Below are positions 34,286 through 41,864 of a stretch of 42,559 nucleotides of DNA, one piece after another. The first letter of the stretch is position 1, and the number at the start of each line of letters is the position of its first letter. Location of the stretch: assembly GCA_020047815.1 (NCBI GenBank), contig JAIFNG010000138.1, positions 1 to 42,559 on the forward strand, in the 5' to 3' direction. Made by a program: the position numbers and the translations under genes. This DNA is from Anaerolinea sp. GTDB taxonomy: Bacteria; Chloroflexota; Anaerolineae; Anaerolineales; Villigracilaceae. The notes below the pieces were generated by a model, which searched no databases, was not told where the DNA came from, and saw only the letters and a program-made list of their open reading frames with translations.

Positions 34286-34893
34286 AAACAGAAATCATCC
34301 CTGCCTCAGATATTGAACGCGCACTTGTGGTTTTAAAAAATGGCGGCATCGTCGCCTTCCCCACAGACACCGTTTACGGCCTTGGCGCACTTGCGTTTGA
34401 CAATTCTGCGATCGAATCAATTTACACTGCCAAAGACCGCCCGGTTGAAAAAGCCATTCCCATTTTGATCGGGGATCTGGGCGACCTCGAAAAAATTGCA
34501 GACGACATCCCAGGCATGGTAGTCCGTTTTGCAGCCCAATTCTGGCCAGGTCCCCTGACCTGTATCGTCCCCAAAAAGCCGATCCTCCCGCCGGCAATTT
34601 CTGCCACCCACACCGTCGCAGTCCGCATACCTGACCATCCCGATGCCCACAGCCTGCTTCACACCGTGGGGCCCATGGCGGTCACCTCCGCAAATATTTC
34701 GGGACAGCCAAGTCCATCCACTGCACAGGAAGTGTACGACCAACTTAAGGGCCGCATCCCATTGATCCTGGACGGCGGAAAAACCAAAGGCGGCACCCCA
34801 TCCACACTGGTGGATTGTACCGGTAAAAACCCCATTATTCTCAGAGAAGGTCCCATTTCGTTGTCTGAATTACTGGCAGTTTTGCAAAAGTAA
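34282..34893 (+). CDS. tsaC: L-threonylcarbamoyladenylate synthase
   Basis: Makes threonylcarbamoyl-AMP from Thr, bicarbonate and ATP, the first step of t6A37 tRNA modification. The 203-aa YrdC-type protein shows ALVVLKNGGIVAFPTDTVYGLG near 14, KDRPVEKAIPILIGD near 51, FWPGPLT near 87, and PMAVTSANISGQPS near 130. It lacks the C-terminal Sua5 domain. It overlaps prmC and is convergent with tsaD, the next enzyme of the same pathway, across a bidirectional terminator. Confidence 0.94.
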   Translation: MKTEIIPASDIERALVVLKNGGIVAFPTDTVYGLGALAFDNSAIESIYTAKDRPVEKAIPILIGDLGDLEKIADDIPGMVVRFAAQFWPGPLTCIVPKKPILPPAISATHTVAVRIPDHPDAHSLLHTVGPMAVTSANISGQPSPSTAQEVYDQLKGRIPLILDGGKTKGGTPSTLVDCTGKNPIILREGPISLSELLAVLQK

Positions 34894-35015
34894 TTGGGCG
34901 ATCTCCTGCAATTATGGCAACCCGCCCAACACAAACTCTCATCCACCCCTAAGGATATATTCAGCAAATATTTATCTCACCAAAATAAAATAGTAATTAC
35001 ATTCTCCTAATGTGC

Positions 35016-35053
35016 AGAGCGGATCGGCTTGGGCAAGCTGATCCGCTCTTTGC
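35016..35053. terminator. Bidirectional terminator between tsaC and tsaD
   Basis: A 15-bp stem with one mismatch (AGAGCGGATCGGCTT and AAGCTGATCCGCTCT, 35016-35030 and 35035-35049) with loop GGGC. A short T-run follows on the plus strand. It lies between the convergent tsaC and tsaD genes. Confidence 0.75.
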
Positions 35054-35083
35054 TTTAACATTTCCGATCACCTGCCTGCGGTC

Positions 35084-36124
35084 TTACGCCTCCATTTGCG
35101 AAAGCGGCCAGGTAGGCAAAACATCAATATCAAGTTGCGAGGTGTGTCCCAGGGCGTAACGATAATAGCCCGCCGAGGCGATCATAGCGGCATTGTCGGT
35201 GCAAAGGGATAACGGCGGAATATGAACAGGGAATTCAGTTTGTGCCTTGAATGTCTGTCGTAGAGCGCGGTTGGCAGAGACTCCCCCCGCAACCAGAATT
35301 TCCTTCGCGCCAAATTCACGCGCCGCGTTCATTGTCTTCCTGAACAGCACATCCACCACCGCTTTCTGGAAGGAGGCAGCCAGATCATGGACAGGTAATG
35401 AGCCGCTCTTCTTTTTTAATTCACGCACTTCATACAGAACCGCTGTCTTCAATCCACTGAATGAAAAATCATATGTGCCTTCCAGCCATGCACGCGGAAA
35501 ATGAAAGCGGCTCGCATCACTTTCTTCGGCGGCTTTCTGGATGGCAGGACCACCCGGGTAGCCAAGTTCCAGCAGGCGGGCAACTTTGTCGAAGGCTTCA
35601 CCCGCCGCATCGTCAAGAGTGGCACCGAGGCGTTGATAGGTTAAATGGTCAGTCATCAGGTTCAGTTCGGAATGTCCGCCAGAGACAAGAAGCACCATCA
35701 AGGGGAACTGTGGTTCAGGAGGGACATTATCACCCGCTTCGTACACCCAGGCCGAATAAAGATGCCCTTCGAGGTGATTAACGCCCACCAGCGGCAAGCC
35801 GGAACCAAGAACCAGCCCCTTTGCCATATTCATCCCAACCACCAGCGAACCCGCCAGACCGGGTCCCTGCGTGACTGCGATCGCATCAATATCCTTGAGG
35901 GTAAGATGCGCCTGCGCGAGCGCCTGCTCCACAACCGGGGTGACGCTGAGCACATGCTGGCGGGAAGCCACCTCGGGGTACACACCCCCATACCGCGCAT
36001 GGATTTCCATTTGGGAGGCAACCACAGAGGAAAGAAGTGCGCGGCCATTTTCAACAATGGCACAGGCGGTTTCATCGCAGGAAGTCTCAACGGCGAGAAT
36101 ACGGGCGGGTTTTAGGTTCGTCAT
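35084..36124 (-). CDS. tsaD: tRNA N6-adenosine threonylcarbamoyltransferase
   Basis: Transfers the threonylcarbamoyl group to A37 of ANN-decoding tRNAs with TsaB/E partners, which are not in view. The 346-aa protein has ASKHA-fold motifs ILAVETSCDETACAIV (9-24), the metal-binding HxxxH as NHLEGH (His117, His121), LLVSGGHSEL near 148, and ILVAGGVSANRALR near 290. It has normal length. It heads toward tsaC across a terminator. Its start is 25 bases after the M24 peptidase stop on the same strand, so these genes may be co-transcribed. Confidence 0.95.
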   Translation of the reverse strand: MTNLKPARILAVETSCDETACAIVENGRALLSSVVASQMEIHARYGGVYPEVASRQHVLSVTPVVEQALAQAHLTLKDIDAIAVTQGPGLAGSLVVGMNMAKGLVLGSGLPLVGVNHLEGHLYSAWVYEAGDNVPPEPQFPLMVLLVSGGHSELNLMTDHLTYQRLGATLDDAAGEAFDKVARLLELGYPGGPAIQKAAEESDASRFHFPRAWLEGTYDFSFSGLKTAVLYEVRELKKKSGSLPVHDLAASFQKAVVDVLFRKTMNAAREFGAKEILVAGGVSANRALRQTFKAQTEFPVHIPPLSLCTDNAAMIASAGYYRYALGHTSQLDIDVLPTWPLSQMEA

Positions 36125-36149
36125 ATTTCGAGTTCCCAGTAATTTATGG

Positions 36150-37406
36150 TCAATTGGAGGGATTCCAATTTTTCATGGCCAGCACAAAATCGTACGGATA
36201 ATCAGCGAGGATTTCCATTTTCCCATCGGGGCGCACCCACAGGGTATCTTCGATGCGGAAGCCCATGCCCTTTTCAGGGTAATATAAGCCGGGTTCTGAG
36301 GTGATGACGACACCAGGGGCAAGCCTTTGTTCGTCACCGGTCATCAAGCCGCTAAAAGGGCGTTCGTGAATATTCAATCCAACACCATGCCCCAGACTGT
36401 GAACGTAACCCTCGACCGGTGCTTTGGTATGCAGCTGCGTCTGATGCCCTTTGGATTCAAAATACTCGCATGCCATTTGCTGGTAACTTTTGAATGGTGC
36501 GTTCAAATCGAAGCTTCCGCTCAACTGATCATAGATCTCTTTCACCTGATCGAAAAGCGTCTGCGCCTCGGGTGTGGCATAGCCCAGACTCCAGGTACGG
36601 GTGAAATCATAGTAATATCCGCCGCCCGCCTCGGCAGGATAAATATCGAAAACAATAGTCTGACCAAGTCTTACCAGGTCAGTTGGATTGCCGGTGGAAT
36701 GGGGTACCCCTGCATCGCGTCCAATGGAAAAAATAAAACCCGAGGGCAGTTCGGCGCCGCGTTCCGCCACCCAGAGACGAATTTTCGCGTGCACATCACC
36801 AATTGTCAGCACTGACCCATCTGCTTTCAACAAGACTTCATCCTCGCGCACATCACAGGAGGTGAGAAAATGCGCAACTTTGGCGACCACTTCAGTGGTG
36901 ACCTTGCCCATCCTGCGAATACGGTTGACCTCCACTTCGTCTTTTGTTTCCATGGCGCGCATAAAAATCGAATCTTCACGCGACTCGCCGACAAACTCTA
37001 TCTCAGGGACCAAAGTTCTCAAATGGGAAAGCATGCCAAGGATCGCACTCAAGTCATATGTCCCATACACCCCAACCCGTCCTGAAGTAATATCCAATTT
37101 TTTTAACATCATTTCACATTGCATGGCGGCAGCCAGGGTGCCATCGCGATTGGCTTTTTTTAACAGCGCCATCGTATCAAAGGTGCTGTAGGGAATCAAC
37201 TTCAACCCGCTCCTGGCGGCTTCATCCCTTTCCATGTCACCAAAAAAGAGGACCGCTTCTTCGCCACGCTTTTTGATCAGGGTGGCATGACTTACATGTC
37301 CCCCTCCTGTCAGGTAGGTCATCGGCGGGTTATATTCGGCATTTCCAAACACAATAAAAGCAGCCAAATTTTTGACTTGCATGAGGGCATCAAGATCAGA
37401 CTTCAT
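36150..37406 (-). CDS. M24-family aminopeptidase (Xaa-Pro type)
   Basis: A 418-aa metallopeptidase with an N-terminal creatinase-like domain (about 1-150) and a C-terminal pita-bread domain. The five metal ligands are seen: Asp in IVFDIYPAE, Asp in YYDFTRTW, His in SLGHGVGLNIHE, Glu in ITSEPGLY, and Glu in GFRIEDTLW. These support an intact dinuclear site, so it likely cleaves Xaa-Pro or related dipeptides. It overlaps the selA stop by one base (37406). Confidence 0.9.
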   Translation of the reverse strand: MKSDLDALMQVKNLAAFIVFGNAEYNPPMTYLTGGGHVSHATLIKKRGEEAVLFFGDMERDEAARSGLKLIPYSTFDTMALLKKANRDGTLAAAMQCEMMLKKLDITSGRVGVYGTYDLSAILGMLSHLRTLVPEIEFVGESREDSIFMRAMETKDEVEVNRIRRMGKVTTEVVAKVAHFLTSCDVREDEVLLKADGSVLTIGDVHAKIRLWVAERGAELPSGFIFSIGRDAGVPHSTGNPTDLVRLGQTIVFDIYPAEAGGGYYYDFTRTWSLGYATPEAQTLFDQVKEIYDQLSGSFDLNAPFKSYQQMACEYFESKGHQTQLHTKAPVEGYVHSLGHGVGLNIHERPFSGLMTGDEQRLAPGVVITSEPGLYYPEKGMGFRIEDTLWVRPDGKMEILADYPYDFVLAMKNWNPSN

Positions 37407-38767
37407 TAAATCTCCTCAAACACATTTTTTATTCCAACTAAAAGCGCACCTTCCTGTTCAGGCAGTACGGTGCGTGGATCGAACAATATTTTATCGTTCA
37501 CTGTGCGCGCAACAATGGGCGGATTCTGCATCCGCAGTCTCTTCAAGAATTTATCAGATGACTCAACCCCCAGTGACAATAAAAACGTGGGGAAGGATTC
37601 ATCGGGCAAACTTCCGCCGCCTACCGTGGATTGACCTTCGACGACCTCGCCCCGGCCCAACTCTCGAATCCATGCTTCCACCCGACCTTTGACCTGCTTC
37701 GGCGTCAGTGCCATCATCTTCAAAATTGGGATTTCACGTTCGGCTTCATCCTTAAGATAATGCAGCAAAGTGGCAGTGACTCCTGCAAGACAAGTCTTAT
37801 CCGCGCGGACGGCACGCGCCAACGGGTGCTTCTTGATCTTATCCAGAAGGTCTTTCCTGCCAATAATAATGCCTGCCTGCGGTCCTCCCAGCAACTTATC
37901 GCCGGAGAAGCAAACCACATCCACGCCCGCCGCAAGGGATTCCTGCACTGTCGGTTCGTGGATGAGTCCATATTTGGCAGTATCATATAATGCACCGGAG
38001 CCCAGATCGTCCATCACAAAGACACCCGCCCGATGGGCAAGATCAGCAATATCCCTCAATTCGGGTTCTGTTGTGAACCCAATGATCTTGAAATTTGAGC
38101 GATGCGCACGCATAATAAGTGCGCTCTGCTCCTGCAATGCTTCTTCATAATCACTCAAATGGACTTTGTTTGTTGTACCAATTTCCACCAACTTCGCACC
38201 CGACTGCTTCATTACATCCGGGATGCGAAAACCGCCGCCGATCTCAACCAGCTGCGAGCGCGAGATGATGACACGCTTCCTGTTTGCCAGCGCCGATAAC
38301 ACCAGCAGGACAGCAGAAGCATTATTATTTACAATGACAGCAGACTCGGCGCCTGTCAGTTTTTGTAAAATTTGTTCCGCATGGATCAGGCGGGAGCCGC
38401 GTACTCCCTTTTGGAGATCATATTCAAGGGTGGAATATCCGCGTGAAACCATATCCATGGCGCGGATGGTTGCATCACTTAGCGGAGCGCGTCCCAGGTT
38501 CGTGTGCAGTATCACGCCAGAGGCGTTAATCACCGGGAGCAGGGTCGGTTTGATCCACTCACCCAGGAGAACATCAGTCTGGGCAAGGACCAAATCATGA
38601 AGTGGTAAAACGGTTATCGATCCGGAAGAAAAGCGGACGCGGATCTTGTCCAATGTTTCACGAATGGCGCTCAGGGTCAAAGGTCTGCCAAATCGTGCGA
38701 TCAGTTCAGCGGCAGTTTTGGTTTGTAATAATTCGTCTACAGAAGGGAGATCACGCAGGGTCGTCAT
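37406..38767 (-). CDS. selA: L-seryl-tRNA(Sec) selenium transferase
   Basis: PLP enzyme that converts Ser-tRNA(Sec) to Sec-tRNA(Sec) using selenophosphate. The 453-aa protein has the NASGVILHTNLGRAPLS motif (81-97), the AVIVNNNASAV glycine/asparagine loop (143-153), VFVMDDLGSG (249-258), and the PLP Lys291 in CFSGDKLLGGPQAG. Length and motifs match bacterial SelA. selB, selD and selC are not in the window. It overlaps the upstream small membrane-protein gene by 17 bases. Confidence 0.94.
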   Translation of the reverse strand: MTTLRDLPSVDELLQTKTAAELIARFGRPLTLSAIRETLDKIRVRFSSGSITVLPLHDLVLAQTDVLLGEWIKPTLLPVINASGVILHTNLGRAPLSDATIRAMDMVSRGYSTLEYDLQKGVRGSRLIHAEQILQKLTGAESAVIVNNNASAVLLVLSALANRKRVIISRSQLVEIGGGFRIPDVMKQSGAKLVEIGTTNKVHLSDYEEALQEQSALIMRAHRSNFKIIGFTTEPELRDIADLAHRAGVFVMDDLGSGALYDTAKYGLIHEPTVQESLAAGVDVVCFSGDKLLGGPQAGIIIGRKDLLDKIKKHPLARAVRADKTCLAGVTATLLHYLKDEAEREIPILKMMALTPKQVKGRVEAWIRELGRGEVVEGQSTVGGGSLPDESFPTFLLSLGVESSDKFLKRLRMQNPPIVARTVNDKILFDPRTVLPEQEGALLVGIKNVFEEI

Positions 38768-39164
38768 CAGGTATCACCGGGGGAATTCGACTTGCTTTTT
38801 CTCGCAGGCGGATGAAATACTCAACGGCTATCAAACCGCCTGCCAGACCAAGAATCACATACAGGGTAACGAGGCGACCCAGTTGAAGCCATGCAAGAGT
38901 GGCGGCATATACACCCACCCACAACGCCTGCCGCACAATGACATTTGGCATGGCAGGCGGACTATCTGGAAAGCGGAGATGAAAAAAATACACCACCGGC
39001 AAGGCAGTGCCTGTCAGCGCCATGATGGCAAGCACAAAGAATCCCCAGCGCGCCCAGACAAAAGGCAGGGAATAATAAAATATTGCCGCGATCCCGCCCC
39101 AGCCGATCAGTACAAGCGCAAGGGTTGGTGGGAGATAACTTCGGAAAGAAGGTTGGGAAGTCAT
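38751..39164 (-). CDS. Small membrane protein of unknown function upstream of selA
   Basis: A 137-aa hydrophobic protein with about four transmembrane helices (LPPTLALVLIGWGGIAAIFYY, FVLAIMALTGTALPVVYFFH, and a tandem pair near 85-120). The frame is open to 39365, but ATG 39164 is used because TATAAT (39177-39172) lies only 7 nt upstream, implying a leaderless transcript; no RBS is present. It overlaps selA by 17 bases and is probably co-transcribed. No family recognised. Confidence 0.6.
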   Translation of the reverse strand: MTSQPSFRSYLPPTLALVLIGWGGIAAIFYYSLPFVWARWGFFVLAIMALTGTALPVVYFFHLRFPDSPPAMPNVIVRQALWVGVYAATLAWLQLGRLVTLYVILGLAGGLIAVEYFIRLREKASRIPPVIPDDDPA

Positions 39165-39171
39165 TGGATGA

Positions 39172-39177
39172 ATTATA
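39172..39177 (-). promoter_or_regulatory. -10 box of a leaderless transcript (small membrane protein/selA)
   Basis: On the minus strand TATAAT (39177-39172) is 7 nt before the ATG at 39164, with no Shine-Dalgarno. The arrangement matches that before uvrC and argS. Confidence 0.5.
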
Positions 39178-39265
39178 CTGTGAAAGGATGTGAGAATTTC
39201 AGAACATGGCTCAAAGTGGAGGAAAGGGACATTTCCATTTTGGGCTAACAAGGATCGAAAAATAC

Positions 39266-39294
39266 TGGACAAATGCGCACCCCTCATGTAAAAT
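39266..39294 (+). promoter_or_regulatory. rpsT promoter
   Basis: A -35 TGGACA (39266-39271), a 17-nt spacer and a -10 TAAAAT (39289-39294), each one base from consensus. Transcription would start near 39301, about 33 nt before the TTG start, with GGAG in the leader. Confidence 0.7.
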
Positions 39295-39333
39295 ACAGCG
39301 CTGTTAAAAAGATAGTTATTTTGGAGAAAAACC

Positions 39334-39657
39334 TTGGCTAACATTAAATCACAAATCAAACGCAATCGTCAGAATGAAAAAAGTCGCCTTCGCAATCGTA
39401 ATCTCCGTGGTGCGGCTCGCACTGCTGTCACAATTGCCCGTGATGCTTTTACAGAGAATGATCCTGAAACAAAGGAAGCCGTACTGAAGGCAATCAGCAC
39501 ATTGGACAAAGCCGCAGAAAAAGGCGTGATCCACAAGAATAACGCTTCACGCCGCAAAGGCCGTTTGATGAAACGCCTGGCTGATTTTATTGCCCACCCG
39601 CCCGTGGTTGAAGAAGCTGCTCCCAAAAAGAAAAAGAAAGCCGCTTCAAAAAAATAA
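39334..39657 (+). CDS. rpsT: Small ribosomal subunit protein bS20
   Basis: A 107-aa, very basic 30S protein binding 16S rRNA helices 9 and 44. The N-terminal ANIKSQIKRNRQNEKSRLRN and KGVIHKNNASRRKGRLMKRL match bS20. A Lys-rich tail (KKKKKAASKK) extends it beyond the usual 85-90 residues. It starts with TTG, supported by GGAG at 7 nt spacing. Promoter and terminator flank it, so it is monocistronic. Confidence 0.94.
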   Translation: MANIKSQIKRNRQNEKSRLRNRNLRGAARTAVTIARDAFTENDPETKEAVLKAISTLDKAAEKGVIHKNNASRRKGRLMKRLADFIAHPPVVEEAAPKKKKKAASKK

Positions 39658-39706
39658 GCGACTGACCCGCGAAAGACTTATATATTCCATCTTTCAGCAA
39701 ACCATT

Positions 39707-39743
39707 AAACGGGAACGCCATTCCAGCGGCGTTCCCGTTTTTT
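39707..39743 (+). terminator. rpsT terminator
   Basis: A perfect 13-bp stem AAACGGGAACGCC / GGCGTTCCCGTTT (39707-39719, 39728-39740) with an 8-base loop, followed by Ts. It stands 49 bases after rpsT and just before argS. Confidence 0.9.
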
Positions 39744-39770
39744 ATATTACACCATCCCCTTAACCTCGGC

Positions 39771-39776
39771 TATAAT
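39771..39776 (+). promoter_or_regulatory. argS -10 box, leaderless-type start
   Basis: TATAAT at 39771-39776 lies 6 nt before the argS ATG at 39783, with no Shine-Dalgarno. No strong -35 is visible at 16-18 nt. This implies a leaderless argS mRNA. Confidence 0.5.
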
Positions 39777-39782
39777 CAAAAC

Positions 39783-41603
39783 ATGTTTACACACGAACAA
39801 CATCTCATCGAAACAAAGATTAAGGAATTCTGTGCCGCGAATGATATTTCGCTGGCTGAACTAAAATGGCAGCCCATCCCCTTCTCGGGTGAATGGGGTT
39901 TTGCCACGTCATTCTTCCAGACCGCCGCAAATGAAGTACGTGCAGGGAAGGGAACCAAAGTACCCGTGCCGCAAAAAGCCCAGGAAATCGCTGAACAGGT
40001 CAAAACCCGGATCGGAAGCATGGAGGGGATCAGCCGCATAGACGCAGTCAAGGGATATCTCAATTTATATTTTTCGACTTCAGCCTATGCCAGCCGGGTC
40101 GTGAATGAAGTGCTTGCTTCATGCCGGGACTTTGGCCGGGGCACGATGAAAAATGAAACGGTGATGGTTGAATACGCCCAGCCAAACACACATCACTCGT
40201 TCCACATTGGTCATGCGCGCAATACGATTTTAGGCGAGGTGCTTGCGAGACTGGTTGAATTTGCCGGTTATAAAACGATCCGCGCCTCATATCCCGGCGA
40301 TCTGGGCCTTGGCGTCATTACCGTCATGTGGATGTATAACAAGTTTTACAAAGGGCAGGAACCCGGGGGTGTACATGAGCGCGGTCAATGGCTTGCGAAA
40401 CTATATGTGGAAGCCACTGCCCTGCTCGAAAAAAAGGAAAATGAAACGCCCGAACAAACTGCCCAGCGCGAAGCGTATGATGCAGAGCGGCGCGAGATGT
40501 ATCGCAGATGGGATGCAGGCGACGAAGTTGTTCGTGAACTATGGCGCGAAACCCGCGAATGGAGTCTGGAAGAACTGAGGGATGTTCTTGCCATGCTCGA
40601 TGTAAAAATCGATGTCTGGTTCTATGAAAGTGAATTGGACGAGCCGTCCAAAGTCATTGTGGATGAATTGATCGCGAAAGACATCGCCACCGATGAACGC
40701 CCACAGGGCGGCGCGGTAATCGTGAAGATTGACGAGAAATTGGGATTGACCAAGGAAAAATATCGGACGAATATTCTTCTGCGCTCCGATGGCACAACCC
40801 TCTACCTCACAAAAGACCTGGCCTTGGCAAAGGTCAAGTTTGAGAAATACCACGTTGACCGATCCATTTATGTTGTGGATGTTCGCCAGTCCATGCACTT
40901 GCAGCAAGCCTTTGCCATTCTTAAATTGTGGGGATTCCCGCAGTCAGAGAAGTGCCACCACCTCGGTTATGGTTTTGTCAGCCTGCCTGAAGGAGCCATG
41001 TCCGCACGACGCGGACGTGTGGTGCTTTTTAAGGATGTTGCTGATGAAGCTGTAAAACGTGTGCTGGCGGTTGAATCTGAAAAAAGCGGTGAAGTCCCTG
41101 CGAGTGAGCGCGAGAAGATCGCAACTCAAATCGGCCTGGGCGCGTTGGTTTATTCGATGCTTTCAGTGGACAATAATAAGGACATTGTTTTCGATATCAA
41201 CGAGGCATTATCCTTCGATGGCAGGACGGGACCATATATACAAAATGCGTATGTGCGGGCGAACTCCATTTTGAAAAAGTCAAGTATTGATCGTTCAACA
41301 TTAAGCACTCAACGTTCAACCTTCAATTATGAACTGACCAAACACGAGATTGAATTAATCGAGCAAATTTCCCGTTTTCCACAAACCGTGGAGCAGGCAG
41401 CCAATGAGTATCGTCCGCTCGTGATGGCGGCGTACGCCTATGACCTGGCAAACACCTTCCATTCGTTTTATCATGCCGTAAATGTTTTGCAGACGGAGGA
41501 TGAAAAAGTGCGAAATGACCGCCTGCAATTGGTCATGGCGGCAAAGCAAACCATCGAAAATGCGCTGCGACTGCTGGGAATTCAAGCGCCAGAGGTCATG
41601 TAA
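39783..41603 (+). CDS. argS: Arginyl-tRNA synthetase
   Basis: Charges tRNA-Arg. The 606-aa class I synthetase has the N-terminal Add1 domain (about 1-100), the HIGH motif as FHIGHAR (140-146) preceded by VEYAQPNTHHS, a KMSK region degenerated to GAMSARRG near 405 (common in ArgRS), and a C-terminal DALR anticodon-binding domain (YAYDLANTFHSFYHAVNVL). Residues about 499-516 (SSIDRSTLSTQRSTFNYE) are encoded by short repeats (41293-41326) and look like an insertion. A strong terminator follows. Confidence 0.95.
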   Translation: MFTHEQHLIETKIKEFCAANDISLAELKWQPIPFSGEWGFATSFFQTAANEVRAGKGTKVPVPQKAQEIAEQVKTRIGSMEGISRIDAVKGYLNLYFSTSAYASRVVNEVLASCRDFGRGTMKNETVMVEYAQPNTHHSFHIGHARNTILGEVLARLVEFAGYKTIRASYPGDLGLGVITVMWMYNKFYKGQEPGGVHERGQWLAKLYVEATALLEKKENETPEQTAQREAYDAERREMYRRWDAGDEVVRELWRETREWSLEELRDVLAMLDVKIDVWFYESELDEPSKVIVDELIAKDIATDERPQGGAVIVKIDEKLGLTKEKYRTNILLRSDGTTLYLTKDLALAKVKFEKYHVDRSIYVVDVRQSMHLQQAFAILKLWGFPQSEKCHHLGYGFVSLPEGAMSARRGRVVLFKDVADEAVKRVLAVESEKSGEVPASEREKIATQIGLGALVYSMLSVDNNKDIVFDINEALSFDGRTGPYIQNAYVRANSILKKSSIDRSTLSTQRSTFNYELTKHEIELIEQISRFPQTVEQAANEYRPLVMAAYAYDLANTFHSFYHAVNVLQTEDEKVRNDRLQLVMAAKQTIENALRLLGIQAPEVM

Positions 41604-41646
41604 AAAACAGGCTAAACGTTCTTTACACGTTTAGCCTGTTTTATTT
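41604..41646 (+). terminator. argS terminator
   Basis: A perfect 16-bp stem AAAACAGGCTAAACGT / ACGTTTAGCCTGTTTT (41604-41619, 41627-41642) starts right at the argS stop, has a 7-base loop and is followed by a T-rich tail. Confidence 0.93.
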
Positions 41647-41657
41647 ATAATTGATAT

Positions 41658-41674
41658 GTTACATACCATGTAAC
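41658..41674. promoter_or_regulatory. GTTACAT-NNN-ATGTAAC palindrome, candidate operator
   Basis: A perfect 7-bp-arm inverted repeat (GTTACAT at 41658-41664, ATGTAAC at 41668-41674) with a 3-base centre sits 28 bases before a short ORF and about 190 bases before the next large gene. It is 11 bases past the argS terminator, so it likely belongs to the downstream promoter region. Confidence 0.4.
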
Positions 41675-41701
41675 GGTAGACTTGTTTTGTGAAGCGCCTT
41701 C

Positions 41702-41848
41702 ATGGAAGGGGAGACCAATTCGGCACAAGGAGCAGGAGCGCTTCTCGCAATAACATTAGCCAGTGTGTATTTTGTCGCGCTGAGTAAAAACGAAGAGACT
41801 CAAAACCAAAGCCGGGTTTCTTCGGACACTGTCCTCAGAGCGGCTTAG
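41702..41848 (+). CDS. Possible 48-aa single-helix membrane peptide
   Basis: A 48-codon ORF ending 16 bases before the next gene. Residues 9-27 (QGAGALLAITLASVYFVAL) are hydrophobic and the C-terminus is polar (SKNEETQNQSRVSSD). The predicted product resembles a single-pass membrane peptide. The RBS is weak, and conservation cannot be judged here. Confidence 0.35.
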   Translation: MEGETNSAQGAGALLAITLASVYFVALSKNEETQNQSRVSSDTVLRAA

Positions 41849-41864
41849 AAATAGGAGCATAATT

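Noticed and set aside
35461..35781. Plus-strand frame opposite tsaD
   Set aside because: A shadow of the conserved tsaD gene.
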